Shown one piece after another: positions 26,665 to 35,122 of a DNA stretch of 64,000 nt. A program made the position numbers and the translations under genes. The DNA is from an uncultured Streptomyces sp. (GTDB taxonomy: Bacteria; Actinomycetota; Actinomycetes; Streptomycetales; Streptomycetaceae): assembly GCF_947488945.1 (NCBI RefSeq), contig NZ_CANLBS010000016.1, positions 124,001 to 188,000 on the forward strand, written 5' to 3'. Position 1 is the first letter of the stretch. Every line of letters starts with the position of its first letter. The notes below the pieces were generated by a model. It saw nothing but the letters and a program-made list of their open reading frames with translations, did not search any database and was not told where the DNA came from.

Positions 26665-27081
26665 ATGGCGCTGGACCGGGGACTCGACTGGCTTCTTGAC
26701 GACCTCACCCACAGGGTGGAGCACATACGGCACGCGCTGGTGCTGTCCAACGACGGCTTGGTGACAGGAGCCAGTACCGGCCTCGTTCGGGAGGACGCGG
26801 AGCACCTGGCGGCGGTCTCGTCGGGCCTGCACAGCCTGGCCCGCGGTTCCGGCCGCCACTTCAAGGCGGGCAAGGCCCGGCAGACGATGGTCGAGTTCGA
26901 CGAAGCCTTGCTCTTCGTGACCGCCGCGGGCGACGGAAGCTGCCTGTGCGTGCTGACCGAGGCCGAAGCCGACGTGGGCCACGTCGCCTACGAGATGACC
27001 CTGCTGGTCAACCGCGTCGGCGAGCACCTGGGGGTCGCCGCACGCCAGGCCGGCGCCGAGAACCTCCACCACCCCTTCTGA
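26665..27081 (+). CDS. Roadblock/LC7 domain protein, second copy
   Basis: A 138-aa roadblock protein closely similar to the one at 20344 (WLLDDLTHRVEHIRHALVLSNDG, EDAEHLAAVSSGLHSLARGSGRHF, RQTMVEFDEALLFVTAAGDGSCL). GGGAGG precedes the ATG. It is not followed by a DUF742 gene and lies 0.9 kb after the GTPase, so GTPase and roadblock form a scattered partial conservon. Confidence 0.92.
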   Translation: MALDRGLDWLLDDLTHRVEHIRHALVLSNDGLVTGASTGLVREDAEHLAAVSSGLHSLARGSGRHFKAGKARQTMVEFDEALLFVTAAGDGSCLCVLTEAEADVGHVAYEMTLLVNRVGEHLGVAARQAGAENLHHPF

Positions 27082-27136
27082 CCTCGGTCGGCGTCCCCGT
27101 CTGCCTGACTTCCGCCGGGGAGTGGCACCGGTGACG

Positions 27137-27159
27137 TTGTCCACAGGTGGTTGTCCACA
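27137..27159 (+). promoter_or_regulatory. Two direct-repeat DnaA boxes
   Basis: TTGTCCACA, the streptomycete DnaA-box consensus, occurs at 27137-27145 and again at 27151-27159, same orientation, 14 bases apart. They lie 72 bp upstream of the DUF6397 frame. No DnaA, DnaN or oriC array is nearby, so this is not the origin; it could be a DnaA-controlled promoter or titration site. Confidence 0.6.
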
Positions 27160-27231
27160 GGCTCCGCGGGACAGGCCCCCTCGCGTTACGGTGATCACGG
27201 AGAGTGAGTGATCGTCACGAGGGAGGTCGTC

Positions 27232-28887
27232 ATGACGGATCGGCGGAGCGGCGCGCAGGGGCGGGGCCACGGCGGGCGCGAGGACGGGGGTCGGATCAGT
27301 GCGGTCGAGGCTGCCCGCCGGCTGGGGCTCCGACGGGACGAGTTCGAGATCGGTGTCCATCTGGGACTGATTCCTGTCATCCGGGGGCGGGGCGGCGCGG
27401 ATCCGGGCATGGACCGGCATGTCGTGGAGCGCCTCCGTGCAGGGACGCAAGTGGCCCCGATGGCCGCGGTGTGCCTGGTCGGCGCGGGCGCGCCGGGCCG
27501 GCCGGACGCGCCGGGAGCGCCGGAGGCGCCGGGGCGGCCGGATCCTCCGGGCCGGCTGGAGCCGGCGGGCTCATGGTGGCTCCGGCGGCGCGTCCGGACC
27601 CTGGGCACGGTGGAGGGTGCGGAGTTGCTCGGGGTCGCCCCCGGGCGGTTCGCCCGCCTGGCGCGCGCCGGTCGCTTCGTGCCGGTCGGCCTTGCCCTGG
27701 ATCGCTTCGGCGCGGCCCACTGGCGCTACCTCGCCGATGAGTTGACGCGCGTCGCGGACCACGAGCCGGCGCTCCTGCGCGGTGCGCTTCCCCCCGTAGC
27801 GTGGGCGGCCCCGGCCGAGGACGTCGACCTGCGGGCGCGCCGCTGGCGCGAGCAGCGGATCGACCGCCGCCTCGCCCTGACGACGGACCCGTGGGTCCGG
27901 GCCGCCATTGTGGCGACGGCACTGGACGACGCGCTGATCGCTTCGGTGGCCGAGGACGTGACGATGCCGGCACGACTCCGTCCGCTGCGACCTGCGCCGA
28001 TCTTCCCGGGCGGAGTGAACGCCCGGACGAGATCCGCGCCCGACCGGTACGCCCGCGCCGACCGGGGCGACGAAATCCGACGGAGGACGGCCGAGTTGAG
28101 GGACGAGCTGACCCGCGCCCGCGAAGTCCGCTGCGGACCCGGCGACTTCGGGCCCTCCGAGCCGCCTCCCGAGTCGTCGAGGCGCGGGTGCCGGAAGGCG
28201 GCCGCCCGCCGCCCCACCACCGTGCGCCCGTCACCACCGGCCCCGGAGGCGCCGGTGGGGACGAGGCGGACGGCCCGGAAACGGGATGCGCCGGAGCGGA
28301 CCGTTCCGTCATGCTGCCGCCATGTTGATCCGAGAAGCCACCACGGAGGACTGGCCCGCCATCTGGCCGTTCTTCCACGACATCGTCGCAGCGGGCGAGA
28401 CGTTCACCTACCCCCTCCAACTCGGCCACGACGACGCGCGGGACTGGTGGATTCTCGCTCCGCCCCAGCGCACGGTGGTCGCCGTGGACGAGGACGGCAC
28501 CGTGCTGGGCACCGCGAAGATGAACCGGAACCACATGGGCAACGGCTCGCACATCGCGGGCGGGAGCTACATGGTCGACCCGGCCCACGCCGGTCGCGGA
28601 GTGGGCCGGGCCCTGTGCTCGTACTCGCTGGACTGGGCGCGGGACGCCGGCTTCCGCGCCATGCAGTTCAACGCGGTGGTCGAGACGAACGAACGCGCCG
28701 TACGGCTGTACCAGTCCCTCGGCTTCGAGATCCTGGGCACACTCCCGGAGGGGTTCCGTCACCCGAGCCACGGATTCGTGGGCCTGCACATCATGCACCG
28801 CAGGCTGTGACCGCACGGACCGACGCCCGGTACGGAGGATGCGAACCGAGTGCTCCGGAAGGAAGGGATACCGCACGGCCCTCGTAG
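27232..28887 (+). CDS. DUF6397-like helix-turn-helix protein with aberrant 3' end
   Basis: The first ~340 codons resemble DUF6397 proteins of Streptomyces: VEAARRLGLRRDEFEIGVHLGLIPVI (HTH-like), a Pro/Gly linker, VRTLGTVEGAELLGVAPGRFARLAR, LNRFGA-like region, DVDLRARRWREQRIDRRL, and a basic tail with RPSPPAPEAP. Family members end soon after that tail. Here no stop occurs in frame until 28887, so the frame runs 566 bases through the acetyltransferase gene in another phase, giving an Arg/His/Pro-rich tail that is surely not a domain. Either the native stop was lost or a small indel near 28260-28320 changed the phase. ATG 27232 has GGGAGG five bases upstream; a GTG lies at 27208. Confidence 0.65.
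   Translation: MTDRRSGAQGRGHGGREDGGRISAVEAARRLGLRRDEFEIGVHLGLIPVIRGRGGADPGMDRHVVERLRAGTQVAPMAAVCLVGAGAPGRPDAPGAPEAPGRPDPPGRLEPAGSWWLRRRVRTLGTVEGAELLGVAPGRFARLARAGRFVPVGLALDRFGAAHWRYLADELTRVADHEPALLRGALPPVAWAAPAEDVDLRARRWREQRIDRRLALTTDPWVRAAIVATALDDALIASVAEDVTMPARLRPLRPAPIFPGGVNARTRSAPDRYARADRGDEIRRRTAELRDELTRAREVRCGPGDFGPSEPPPESSRRGCRKAAARRPTTVRPSPPAPEAPVGTRRTARKRDAPERTVPSCCRHVDPRSHHGGLARHLAVLPRHRRSGRDVHLPPPTRPRRRAGLVDSRSAPAHGGRRGRGRHRAGHREDEPEPHGQRLAHRGRELHGRPGPRRSRSGPGPVLVLAGLGAGRRLPRHAVQRGGRDERTRRTAVPVPRLRDPGHTPGGVPSPEPRIRGPAHHAPQAVTARTDARYGGCEPSAPEGRDTARPS
28322..28810 (+). CDS. GNAT family N-acetyltransferase
   Basis: A 162-aa acetyltransferase of the phosphinothricin/L-amino acid type. 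Signature parts are LIREATTEDWPAIWPFFHDIV, GGSYMVDPAHAGRGVGRALCSYSLDWA (acetyl-CoA loop GRGVGRA) and FNAVVETNERAVRLYQSLGFEILG. It is a complete family member starting at ATG 28322 and lies wholly inside the extended reading frame of the DUF6397 gene, in a different phase. No clear ribosome site precedes it, so translation may depend on coupling. Confidence 0.88.
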   Translation: MLIREATTEDWPAIWPFFHDIVAAGETFTYPLQLGHDDARDWWILAPPQRTVVAVDEDGTVLGTAKMNRNHMGNGSHIAGGSYMVDPAHAGRGVGRALCSYSLDWARDAGFRAMQFNAVVETNERAVRLYQSLGFEILGTLPEGFRHPSHGFVGLHIMHRRL

Positions 28888-29574
28888 ACCCGGCCGACCG
28901 GAGTCATCCCGGACCGGCGGCGACGCCGAAACGACCGGCCACCGTTCGTCGAGCTGGAGCGGCGGGTTCGGATCGGCGTCGTCGTCCCTGAAGTCCTTCA
29001 TGCCCTGCCACAAGGAGCGGGTGCGGTGCACGGTGACTCCCCTGACCTCGGCCAGTACCTCCGAGCGCTCACCGGAGCCGACCGTCGAGGGCACGCACGG
29101 ACTCGTCCCGCAGGGCCCCACTCCGCCTCGTGACGTGTCGCGGCGAGGAGCGCGCGGGCCGGCGCGTGCGCGCCCCGGTGAGCGGCGGCCACGGCGTCGG
29201 CGGCGCGTGCCTCCGGCGCGTCGACCACCACCGCGTGGTCCGGCGGCAGCCCGACTCCCGTCGCCTCCAGGTGTCGGACCGTGCGCCCTGTCTTGCCGCA
29301 CACGCGTCTGCCCCCCTTCACGAACCCCCGAGTGCCTTCATGATCGGTTCCGTCCCACGGTGTCGACGGGCCGGCCGCGGATTCGTGTCCGTGACGCCGC
29401 CATGATGTGACCGCTGAGCCATCAAAGCCCTGCTCGGCAGCCCTGGTGCGAGCACCTGACCGATGCCGGGCAACGGTGCGCGGTCCTCCGTGATCCGGGA
29501 TCAGGTGTCCGTGCCGGTGTCGCGGGGAGCGGCCCGGTGTCATGTGGCGGGGGTCGTGCACGTCGGCGCACCCG
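28811..29574. other. Long gap, possible degenerate gene on the minus strand
   Basis: No intact gene is convincing in these 764 bases. On the minus strand, about 29335 down to 29118, one frame has third-position GC like real genes (GKTGRTVRHLEATGVGLPPD and following). A one-base phase change near 29118 would let it end as RDESVRALDGRLR. A second coding-like piece, TRSLWQGMKDFRDDDADPNP, follows at about 29025-28960. This looks like a decayed or miscalled hypothetical gene; no family is recognised. Confidence 0.3.
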
Positions 29575-31866
29575 TCAGGAATCGGGTTCGGGACGCCTGA
29601 CCACCGTGGTCCGGTCGGTGTCGGGGGTCGGCACGTCACCGGTGCGGGAAGCGGAGCCACCCGGAGCGCGCGCGGTGGCACCGCCGGCCGCCCCGGCAGC
29701 CGTCGTGTCCGGGGCAGCCGCGGCGTCGGGGCGGAGAACCGCGACGGCGTCGGGCGCGGGGGGCGGGGCGGAGGGCGGCGGAGGCGGGCCGATCTCGCAC
29801 CAGACCGCCTTGCCCTCGCCGCGCGGCTCGATGCCCCAGCGCGTCGTCACGGCGTCGAGCAGCAGCAGGCCGCGGCCCGAGGTCGAGGTCTCGCCCGGGG
29901 TGCGGCGGCGCGGCCAGACGCTGGAGCGGTCCTGCACCGAGAGCCGCACCCGGCGGGTCGGTTCCGGCAGCACCTCCAGCGTGAGGACCGCCCCGCCCTC
30001 CGTGTGCAGCAGCACGTTGACGAGGAGTTCACCGGTCACCAGCTCCGCGTCGTCGGCCAGGTCCCCCATGCCCCAGTCGTTCAGCGCCTGCCGCACGAGG
30101 GCGCGTGCGTCGGACAGCCCTTCCGGATCGGCCTGGTGGATGTACTGGTGCAGACGGGGCGCTCGCGGGGAACCCGTGTCCGGCCGCCGACGCAGGACCA
30201 GCAGGGCCACGTCGTCACCCGATCCCCACCGTTCCCACAGCCGCTCCGACAGATGGTCCGCCAGCGCCTCGGCGTCCGGCGGCCCGGCCGCGATCTCCTG
30301 CGCGAGGGCGGCCACACCCGTGTCGAGGTCGGCTCCCGGCTCCTCCACCAGACCGTCCGTGTAGAGCACCAGGGTCTCGCCGGGCACGAGGTCCAGCCGG
30401 GTCTCCGGGAACTCCTCGTTCCCGAGGGCGGTCGAGATGCCCAGCGGCAGCCCGCCCCGCACGTGCGGGCTGCCGACCCGGCCGTCGCTGTGCCGGATCA
30501 TCGGTCCGAAGTGTCCGGCCCGCGCCGCTCGCACGGCTCCGGAAGCGAGGTCCACCTGCAGATAGGTGCAGGTGGCGAACCGGTCGGTGTCGAGTTCGGC
30601 CAGGAACCGGGAGGCGCGTGCCATGACCGTCGCCGGCGGGTGCCCCTCCGCGGCGTAGGCCCGCAGCGCGATGCGCAACTGGCCCATGATGGCGGCCGCG
30701 TGCGCGTCGTGGCCCTGGACGTCACCGACGACGAGTCCGTACCGCTGGTTGGGCAGGCTGATGACGTCGTACCAGTCCCCGCCGATCTGCCGGCCGCTCC
30801 ACGCCGCGTGGTAGCGCACCGCGATGTCGCCGCCCTCGACGTCCTGGATGCTGCGGGGGAGCATGGCTGCCTGCAGGTCGGTGGCGAACTGCCGCTCCTC
30901 GTCGAAGAGCATCGCCCGCTGCAACGACTGCGCGACGATGGCCGCGAGACCGAGGCACAGGATGCGCTCGTCCGCGTTGAACACCACGGGGTTGCGGTAG
31001 AAGAGGGCGAATCCGCCGAGCGGCCTCGCCTGGGCGACCAGCGGAAGGTAGGCCGCCGAGCTGAACTTCAGGCGGCCGGAGAACGCTCGCAGCGCCGGGT
31101 AGCGGCGGAAGAGGTCCGCGGACGAGTTGATGAACCGGGGCCGGCCGCTGCGGATGGCGTCGGTGAGCGGCAGCTCCCGGTTCAGGCCGCCGCTGCCGAG
31201 GCCTGCCAGGCTCTCCGGCGTGTCCTCGCTGACCGCGACCATGCGGATGTCGGAGTTCTCCACCAGACCGAGTGCCAGGCCGTCCGCGCCGATCCGCGCC
31301 AGTCCTCCGGTCCCCGTCAGGGAGGCCGTCACGTCGTCGACCGTCACGGCCCGCGACAGCGCGGCCGTCGTGCGCTCCACGATGTTCGTCTGGCGCTGGC
31401 GGCGCTTTTCCAGCTCCAGTACGAAGGCCGAGTGCGTGACCTCCGCGGTGGCGTCCCGTACCACCCCCACGATCCGGTGCGCCCGCCCGTCCTGCGTGCG
31501 CAGGATGTGCGCCTGGGCATGCGTCCACTGGGACGTCCCGTCGGGGAGCGGCACCTGGAAGTACGCGCTGTAGGAGTTGCCGCCTCCGGTGATGGCCTCC
31601 TCGACCGCGATGTCCAGGCGGGCCTTCTCCGCCGGATCGAGCAGGTCCGCCAGCGCGCCGGGCCGGGCCGTGAACGTCGAGGGGTCCACGCCGAACACCA
31701 GCAGGCCCGCCTCGTCGATCTCGAAGGTTTCGGCGTCCAGGTCCCAGTCGAAGCTGCCGGTACGGTTCATCGCGAGGCGTTCGGACGTGCCGATGCCGCC
31801 GTCCTGGGTCACGCCGACACGGACGACCGGCCGTGCGCTATCCGCTCGTTCTGCGGACTCGGTCAT
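29575..31866 (-). CDS. PAS-GAF-SpoIIE phosphatase with C-terminal anti-sigma-type ATPase
   Basis: A 763-aa regulatory protein. Order: PAS fold (residues about 20-150, ending RIVGVVRDATAEV), GAF (about 165-320), PP2C/SpoIIE phosphatase (about 345-540, with GGDWYDV, VGDVQGHD, YTDGLVEEP and GSGDDVALLV for metal binding), RsbW-like HATPase (about 560-680, ELLVNVLLHT and RGLLLLDAV), and a Pro/Ala tail. It combines the phosphatase and kinase-like activities that control partner-switching anti-anti-sigma factors. ATG 31866 has GGAG upstream. It stands alone, divergent from the hydrolase, with a hexamer repeat between. Confidence 0.93.
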   Translation of the reverse strand: MTESAERADSARPVVRVGVTQDGGIGTSERLAMNRTGSFDWDLDAETFEIDEAGLLVFGVDPSTFTARPGALADLLDPAEKARLDIAVEEAITGGGNSYSAYFQVPLPDGTSQWTHAQAHILRTQDGRAHRIVGVVRDATAEVTHSAFVLELEKRRQRQTNIVERTTAALSRAVTVDDVTASLTGTGGLARIGADGLALGLVENSDIRMVAVSEDTPESLAGLGSGGLNRELPLTDAIRSGRPRFINSSADLFRRYPALRAFSGRLKFSSAAYLPLVAQARPLGGFALFYRNPVVFNADERILCLGLAAIVAQSLQRAMLFDEERQFATDLQAAMLPRSIQDVEGGDIAVRYHAAWSGRQIGGDWYDVISLPNQRYGLVVGDVQGHDAHAAAIMGQLRIALRAYAAEGHPPATVMARASRFLAELDTDRFATCTYLQVDLASGAVRAARAGHFGPMIRHSDGRVGSPHVRGGLPLGISTALGNEEFPETRLDLVPGETLVLYTDGLVEEPGADLDTGVAALAQEIAAGPPDAEALADHLSERLWERWGSGDDVALLVLRRRPDTGSPRAPRLHQYIHQADPEGLSDARALVRQALNDWGMGDLADDAELVTGELLVNVLLHTEGGAVLTLEVLPEPTRRVRLSVQDRSSVWPRRRTPGETSTSGRGLLLLDAVTTRWGIEPRGEGKAVWCEIGPPPPPSAPPPAPDAVAVLRPDAAAAPDTTAAGAAGGATARAPGGSASRTGDVPTPDTDRTTVVRRPEPDS

Positions 31867-32182
31867 GGCTGCTCCGGAAGTCGGCCGGGGGCCGCTGGGC
31901 GCCGCGTCCCACACCCCATTGTCGAGCGGGCTCCGGAGGTGTGCCACAGCGGGCGGCGGCGGCCGGGCAGGGCCGGGAGCTCCGGGGGAAGGGCCCCGGC
32001 TCCCGCCTGCCCCGGCCCACGGCGCAGAATGGATCCGCGAAGATCACCGCAGCCGCAGCCGCAGCCGCAGCCGCAGCCGCAGCCGCAGCCGCAGAGGTGC
32101 CCATCCGCCCGCAACCGTCGCAGCCCGTCATCGGCCGCCCCGCGCGCCCGCTGCCGGGTCCCGATCCGATCGGAGCCCCCGC
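31867..32182. other. Divergent intergenic region holding the hexamer repeat
   Basis: 316 bases between the SpoIIE-type gene and the hydrolase. Apart from the (CCGCAG)8 array at 32047-32094 it holds a purine-rich GGGGGAAGGG patch near 31985. Promoters for both genes must be here but no clear -35/-10 pair is seen. Confidence 0.4.
32047..32094 (+). repeat. Hexanucleotide tandem repeat (CCGCAG)8
   Basis: Eight perfect copies of CCGCAG (48 bp). It lies 89 bp upstream of the hydrolase start and 181 bp from the divergent SpoIIE-type gene. A perfect array of this kind is prone to copy-number change. Confidence 0.97.
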
Positions 32183-33241
32183 ATGAACGCAGAAGACGCC
32201 GTCCTGGTGCGCCTGGAGGGCCGGGCTCTGCACCTGACTCTGAACCGCCCGCGGGTGCTCAACGCGCTGGACCACGCCATGGTCCGGCGCCTGGACGAGG
32301 CGCTCGCCGAGGCGGCCACGGACCCGGCGGTGTCGACGGTGATCATCGCGGGTGCGGGGGAGCGGGGCCTGTGCGCGGGCGGCGACATCCGCACCCTGCA
32401 CGACGACGCGCGGGCCGGCGGGCGCGCCTCGCTGGACTTCTGGCGCGACGAGTACCGGCTGAACGCCCGCATCCACCGCTTCGGCAAGCCTTACGTGGCT
32501 CTCATGGACGGCATCGTGATGGGCGGCGGCGTCGGGGTCTCCGGCCACGGAAGCGTGCGGATCGTCACCGAGCGTTCCCGGGTGGCCATGCCCGAGACCG
32601 GGATCGGGTTCGTCCCCGACGTCGGAGGCACGCGCCTCCTCGCCCTGGCGCCGGGAGAACTGGGCACCCACCTGGCTCTCACCGGCACCCCGGTCGGTGC
32701 GGCCGACGCGATCCTCTGCGGCCTCGCGGACCACCACGTGCCCTCGGACCGTCTGCCGGCCCTCGTGACCGCCCTGGCCGGCTGCGTCACGCCCGAGGAT
32801 GTGACGCGGACGGTCCGCGCGCACGCCGGGGAACCCGCTGCCGGAATCCTCGGCGGCCGGCGTGTCTGGATCGACCGCTGTTACGCGGCCGCAAGCGTCG
32901 AGGAGATCATCGACAGGCTCGGCGAGACGGGTGAGCCGGAGGCCAAGGAGACCGCCGAGGCACTGCTGGCCCTGTCGCCGACGGCCCTCAAGGTCACCCT
33001 GGAAGCCGTGCGCCGGGCCCGCCGTACGGCCAGTCTGGAGGAGGCGCTCGACCAGGAGTACCGCGTCTCGGCGCATGCCTTCGCCCATCCCGATTTCGTC
33101 GAGGGTGTCCGGGCCCGCATCGTCGACAAGGACGGAGACCCGCGCTGGTCCCCGCACCGCCTCGCCGATGTCACCACCACCGATGTCGAAGGCTTCTTCG
33201 CCCCGCTGGGAGCCGGTGAACTGGGCCTCGCGCGCCGGTGA
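32183..33241 (+). CDS. Enoyl-CoA hydratase/isomerase family, 3-hydroxyisobutyryl-CoA hydrolase
   Basis: A 352-aa crotonase-fold enzyme of the length and C-terminal extension typical of 3-hydroxyisobutyryl-CoA hydrolase in valine degradation. Oxyanion-hole motifs are AGGDIRTLHDD and GGGVGVSGHGSVRIVTE; the catalytic region is MPETGIGFVPDVGGTRLL, with Glu and Asp as in this subfamily. ATG 32183 has CGGAG upstream. Regulation unclear; no other valine-pathway gene is adjacent. A plain enoyl-CoA hydratase is the alternative but would be about 260 aa. Confidence 0.9.
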   Translation: MNAEDAVLVRLEGRALHLTLNRPRVLNALDHAMVRRLDEALAEAATDPAVSTVIIAGAGERGLCAGGDIRTLHDDARAGGRASLDFWRDEYRLNARIHRFGKPYVALMDGIVMGGGVGVSGHGSVRIVTERSRVAMPETGIGFVPDVGGTRLLALAPGELGTHLALTGTPVGAADAILCGLADHHVPSDRLPALVTALAGCVTPEDVTRTVRAHAGEPAAGILGGRRVWIDRCYAAASVEEIIDRLGETGEPEAKETAEALLALSPTALKVTLEAVRRARRTASLEEALDQEYRVSAHAFAHPDFVEGVRARIVDKDGDPRWSPHRLADVTTTDVEGFFAPLGAGELGLARR

Positions 33242-33413
33242 CCGGTCGTCCGGGGCCGCACCCCGCGCCGTCGAGGCCCGGAGGCCGCGAGCTGTTGCGC
33301 CCGAGCCCCGGGGCCGGAACCCTGCGCACAGCCGAGACCCGGAGCCGCGACCCGTTGCAGCCGCGGGACCGGCGGTGACGCGGTACGGAGCGGGTGGCGT
33401 GGACGGGCCGGTG

Positions 33414-34892
33414 TCAGCCGAGCCCCAGCCGCGCCTCCGCCCGGTCCCACGACGCCCGGTCGCCGGACGGGCGGTAGTGGCGCAGCTCCTGGGTCCGGGC
33501 GACGAGCCGCCGCATGTCCGGGAGGTCGCCCACCAGGCCGTGTGCGCGGGCCTGGAGCAGAATGTTGCCGAGTGCCGTCGCCTCGGCCGGCCCCGCGGTG
33601 ACCGGCAGGCCGGTGGCGTCCGCGGTCCACTGGCACAGCAGCTCGTTGCGGGAACCGCCCCCGACCAGATGGACGCGGGTCAGTTCCCGTCCGGCGAGTT
33701 CCGCCGCCTGCCGGAGCGTACGCCGGTGAGCCAGTGCCAGGCTCTCCAGCACGCAGCGCACATGGCCGCCCGGCCCGTCCGCTGCCGGCTGCCCGGTGCG
33801 GGCCAGGTAGTCGTCGATCCGGGAGGGCATGGAGCCGGGGGCGAGGAAGGACGGGTCGTCCGGGTCGATCACCGCGGCGAACGGCCGTGCCCCGGACGCC
33901 TCCTTGAGGAGATCCGCGAGCCCGGGCGCCGCCCCGTCCCGGCCCCACTCCCGGCGGCACTCCTCCAGCAGCCACATCCCCATGATGTTGCGCAGGTAGC
34001 GCACGGTGCCGTCGACGCCGCGCTCGTTGGTGAAGTTAGCCGCCCTCGACGCCTCGGTGAGCACCGGCGCGTCCAGCTCCAGCCCCGCGAGCGACCACGT
34101 CCCGCAGGAGACGTAGGCGAAGTCCGGCCCGGTGGCGGGCACCGCCGCCACCGCCGACGCGGTGTCGTGCGAGGCGACGGTCGTCACCGGGGTCCGCGCG
34201 GGCAGCCCGGTGTACTCGGCCACGTGCGGCAGCAGGGTGCCCGCCGGATCGCCCGGGGAGCGCAGCGGCGGGAACAGCGACCGATCGAGACCGAGCCGTT
34301 CGATCAAGGCGTCCGACCAGGTGCCGGTCCGCGCGTCGAACAGCCCGGTCGTCGACGCGTTGGTGACCTCCGCCCCCACCGAACCGGTCAGCCAGTGCAT
34401 CAGCAGGTCCGGCATGAGCAGCAGCGTCCGGGCGGCCCGCCACTGCACGTCCGAGCGGTGCGCCGCCAGCTGGAACACGGTGTTGAACGGCAGGTGCTGG
34501 AGGCCGCTGACCGCGTACAGCTCCCGCGCCCCGCAGCGGGCGAGGACCTTCGCCGACGCCGCCGCGTTGCGGTTGTCCCGGTAGTGGAACGGGTTGCCCA
34601 GCAGCGTGCCGCCCGCGTCGAGCAGCCCGTAGTCCACCGCCCAGGTGTCGATGCCGATCGAGACCACCGGGCCGCCGCGCCCCGCCGCTCGCAGTCCGTC
34701 CACCATTCCCTGGTAGAGCGCCAGTACGTCCCAGCGCAGTCCGTCGGGCAACCGCACCGGAGTGTTGGCGAAACGGTGCACCTCCGTCAGCGCCAGTTCG
34801 TCCCGGCCGACGCGGCCGGTGATGACGCGACCGCTCGTCGCACCCAGGTCCACGGCGGCGAAGACGCCGTTCTGGGGTGATGTGAAAGTCAT
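33414..34892 (-). CDS. rhaB: Rhamnulokinase
   Basis: A 492-aa FGGY-family sugar kinase that phosphorylates L-rhamnulose. N-terminal AAVDLGATSGRVITGRV is the phosphate-binding start, GIDTWAVDYGLLD and NPFHYRD are rhamnulokinase-specific, and SCGTWSLAGLEL plus HLVGGGSRNELLCQ complete the ATP site. It is the last gene of the rhaI-rhaD-rhaB order, 230 bp after the aldolase gene; the gap holds short direct repeats. Confidence 0.94.
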   Translation of the reverse strand: MTFTSPQNGVFAAVDLGATSGRVITGRVGRDELALTEVHRFANTPVRLPDGLRWDVLALYQGMVDGLRAAGRGGPVVSIGIDTWAVDYGLLDAGGTLLGNPFHYRDNRNAAASAKVLARCGARELYAVSGLQHLPFNTVFQLAAHRSDVQWRAARTLLLMPDLLMHWLTGSVGAEVTNASTTGLFDARTGTWSDALIERLGLDRSLFPPLRSPGDPAGTLLPHVAEYTGLPARTPVTTVASHDTASAVAAVPATGPDFAYVSCGTWSLAGLELDAPVLTEASRAANFTNERGVDGTVRYLRNIMGMWLLEECRREWGRDGAAPGLADLLKEASGARPFAAVIDPDDPSFLAPGSMPSRIDDYLARTGQPAADGPGGHVRCVLESLALAHRRTLRQAAELAGRELTRVHLVGGGSRNELLCQWTADATGLPVTAGPAEATALGNILLQARAHGLVGDLPDMRRLVARTQELRHYRPSGDRASWDRAEARLGLG

Positions 34893-34946
34893 GGGATTGT
34901 CCGTTCCGATCCGCGGAAGCCCTCACCGGTCCGCCCGGTCCCGCCG

Positions 34947-35060
34947 CCCTGCCCGTCCCGCCCGCCCCTGCCCGTCCCGCCCGTCCTGCCCGGCGCGCAG
35001 AGCCGCGTACCACCTCCGGCTCCACGACCGGAAAGCGTGTGTACGGGGCGTGTGTACGGG
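34947..35060 (+). repeat. Short direct repeats between rhaD and rhaB
   Basis: CCCTGCCCGTCCCGCCCG occurs at 34947-34964 and 34966-34983, and GCGTGTGTACGGG occurs twice in tandem at 35035-35047 and 35048-35060. They fill the non-coding gap inside the rhamnose operon. Function unknown; probably slippage products. Confidence 0.7.
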
Positions 35061-35122
35061 TCCCGCGCGCCGGGCGGCGCGCTCGGGTCGTGGCGGTGCC
35101 GCCCCGCCCGGCGCTGCTGTGG

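Noticed and set aside
27137..27159. Chromosomal replication origin
   Set aside because: Only two DnaA boxes and no dnaA or dnaN nearby; streptomycete oriC has many more boxes.
29542..32934. 1130-codon plus-strand frame
   Set aside because: It runs antisense to the SpoIIE-type gene and then out of phase through the hydrolase; no domain and no ribosome site.
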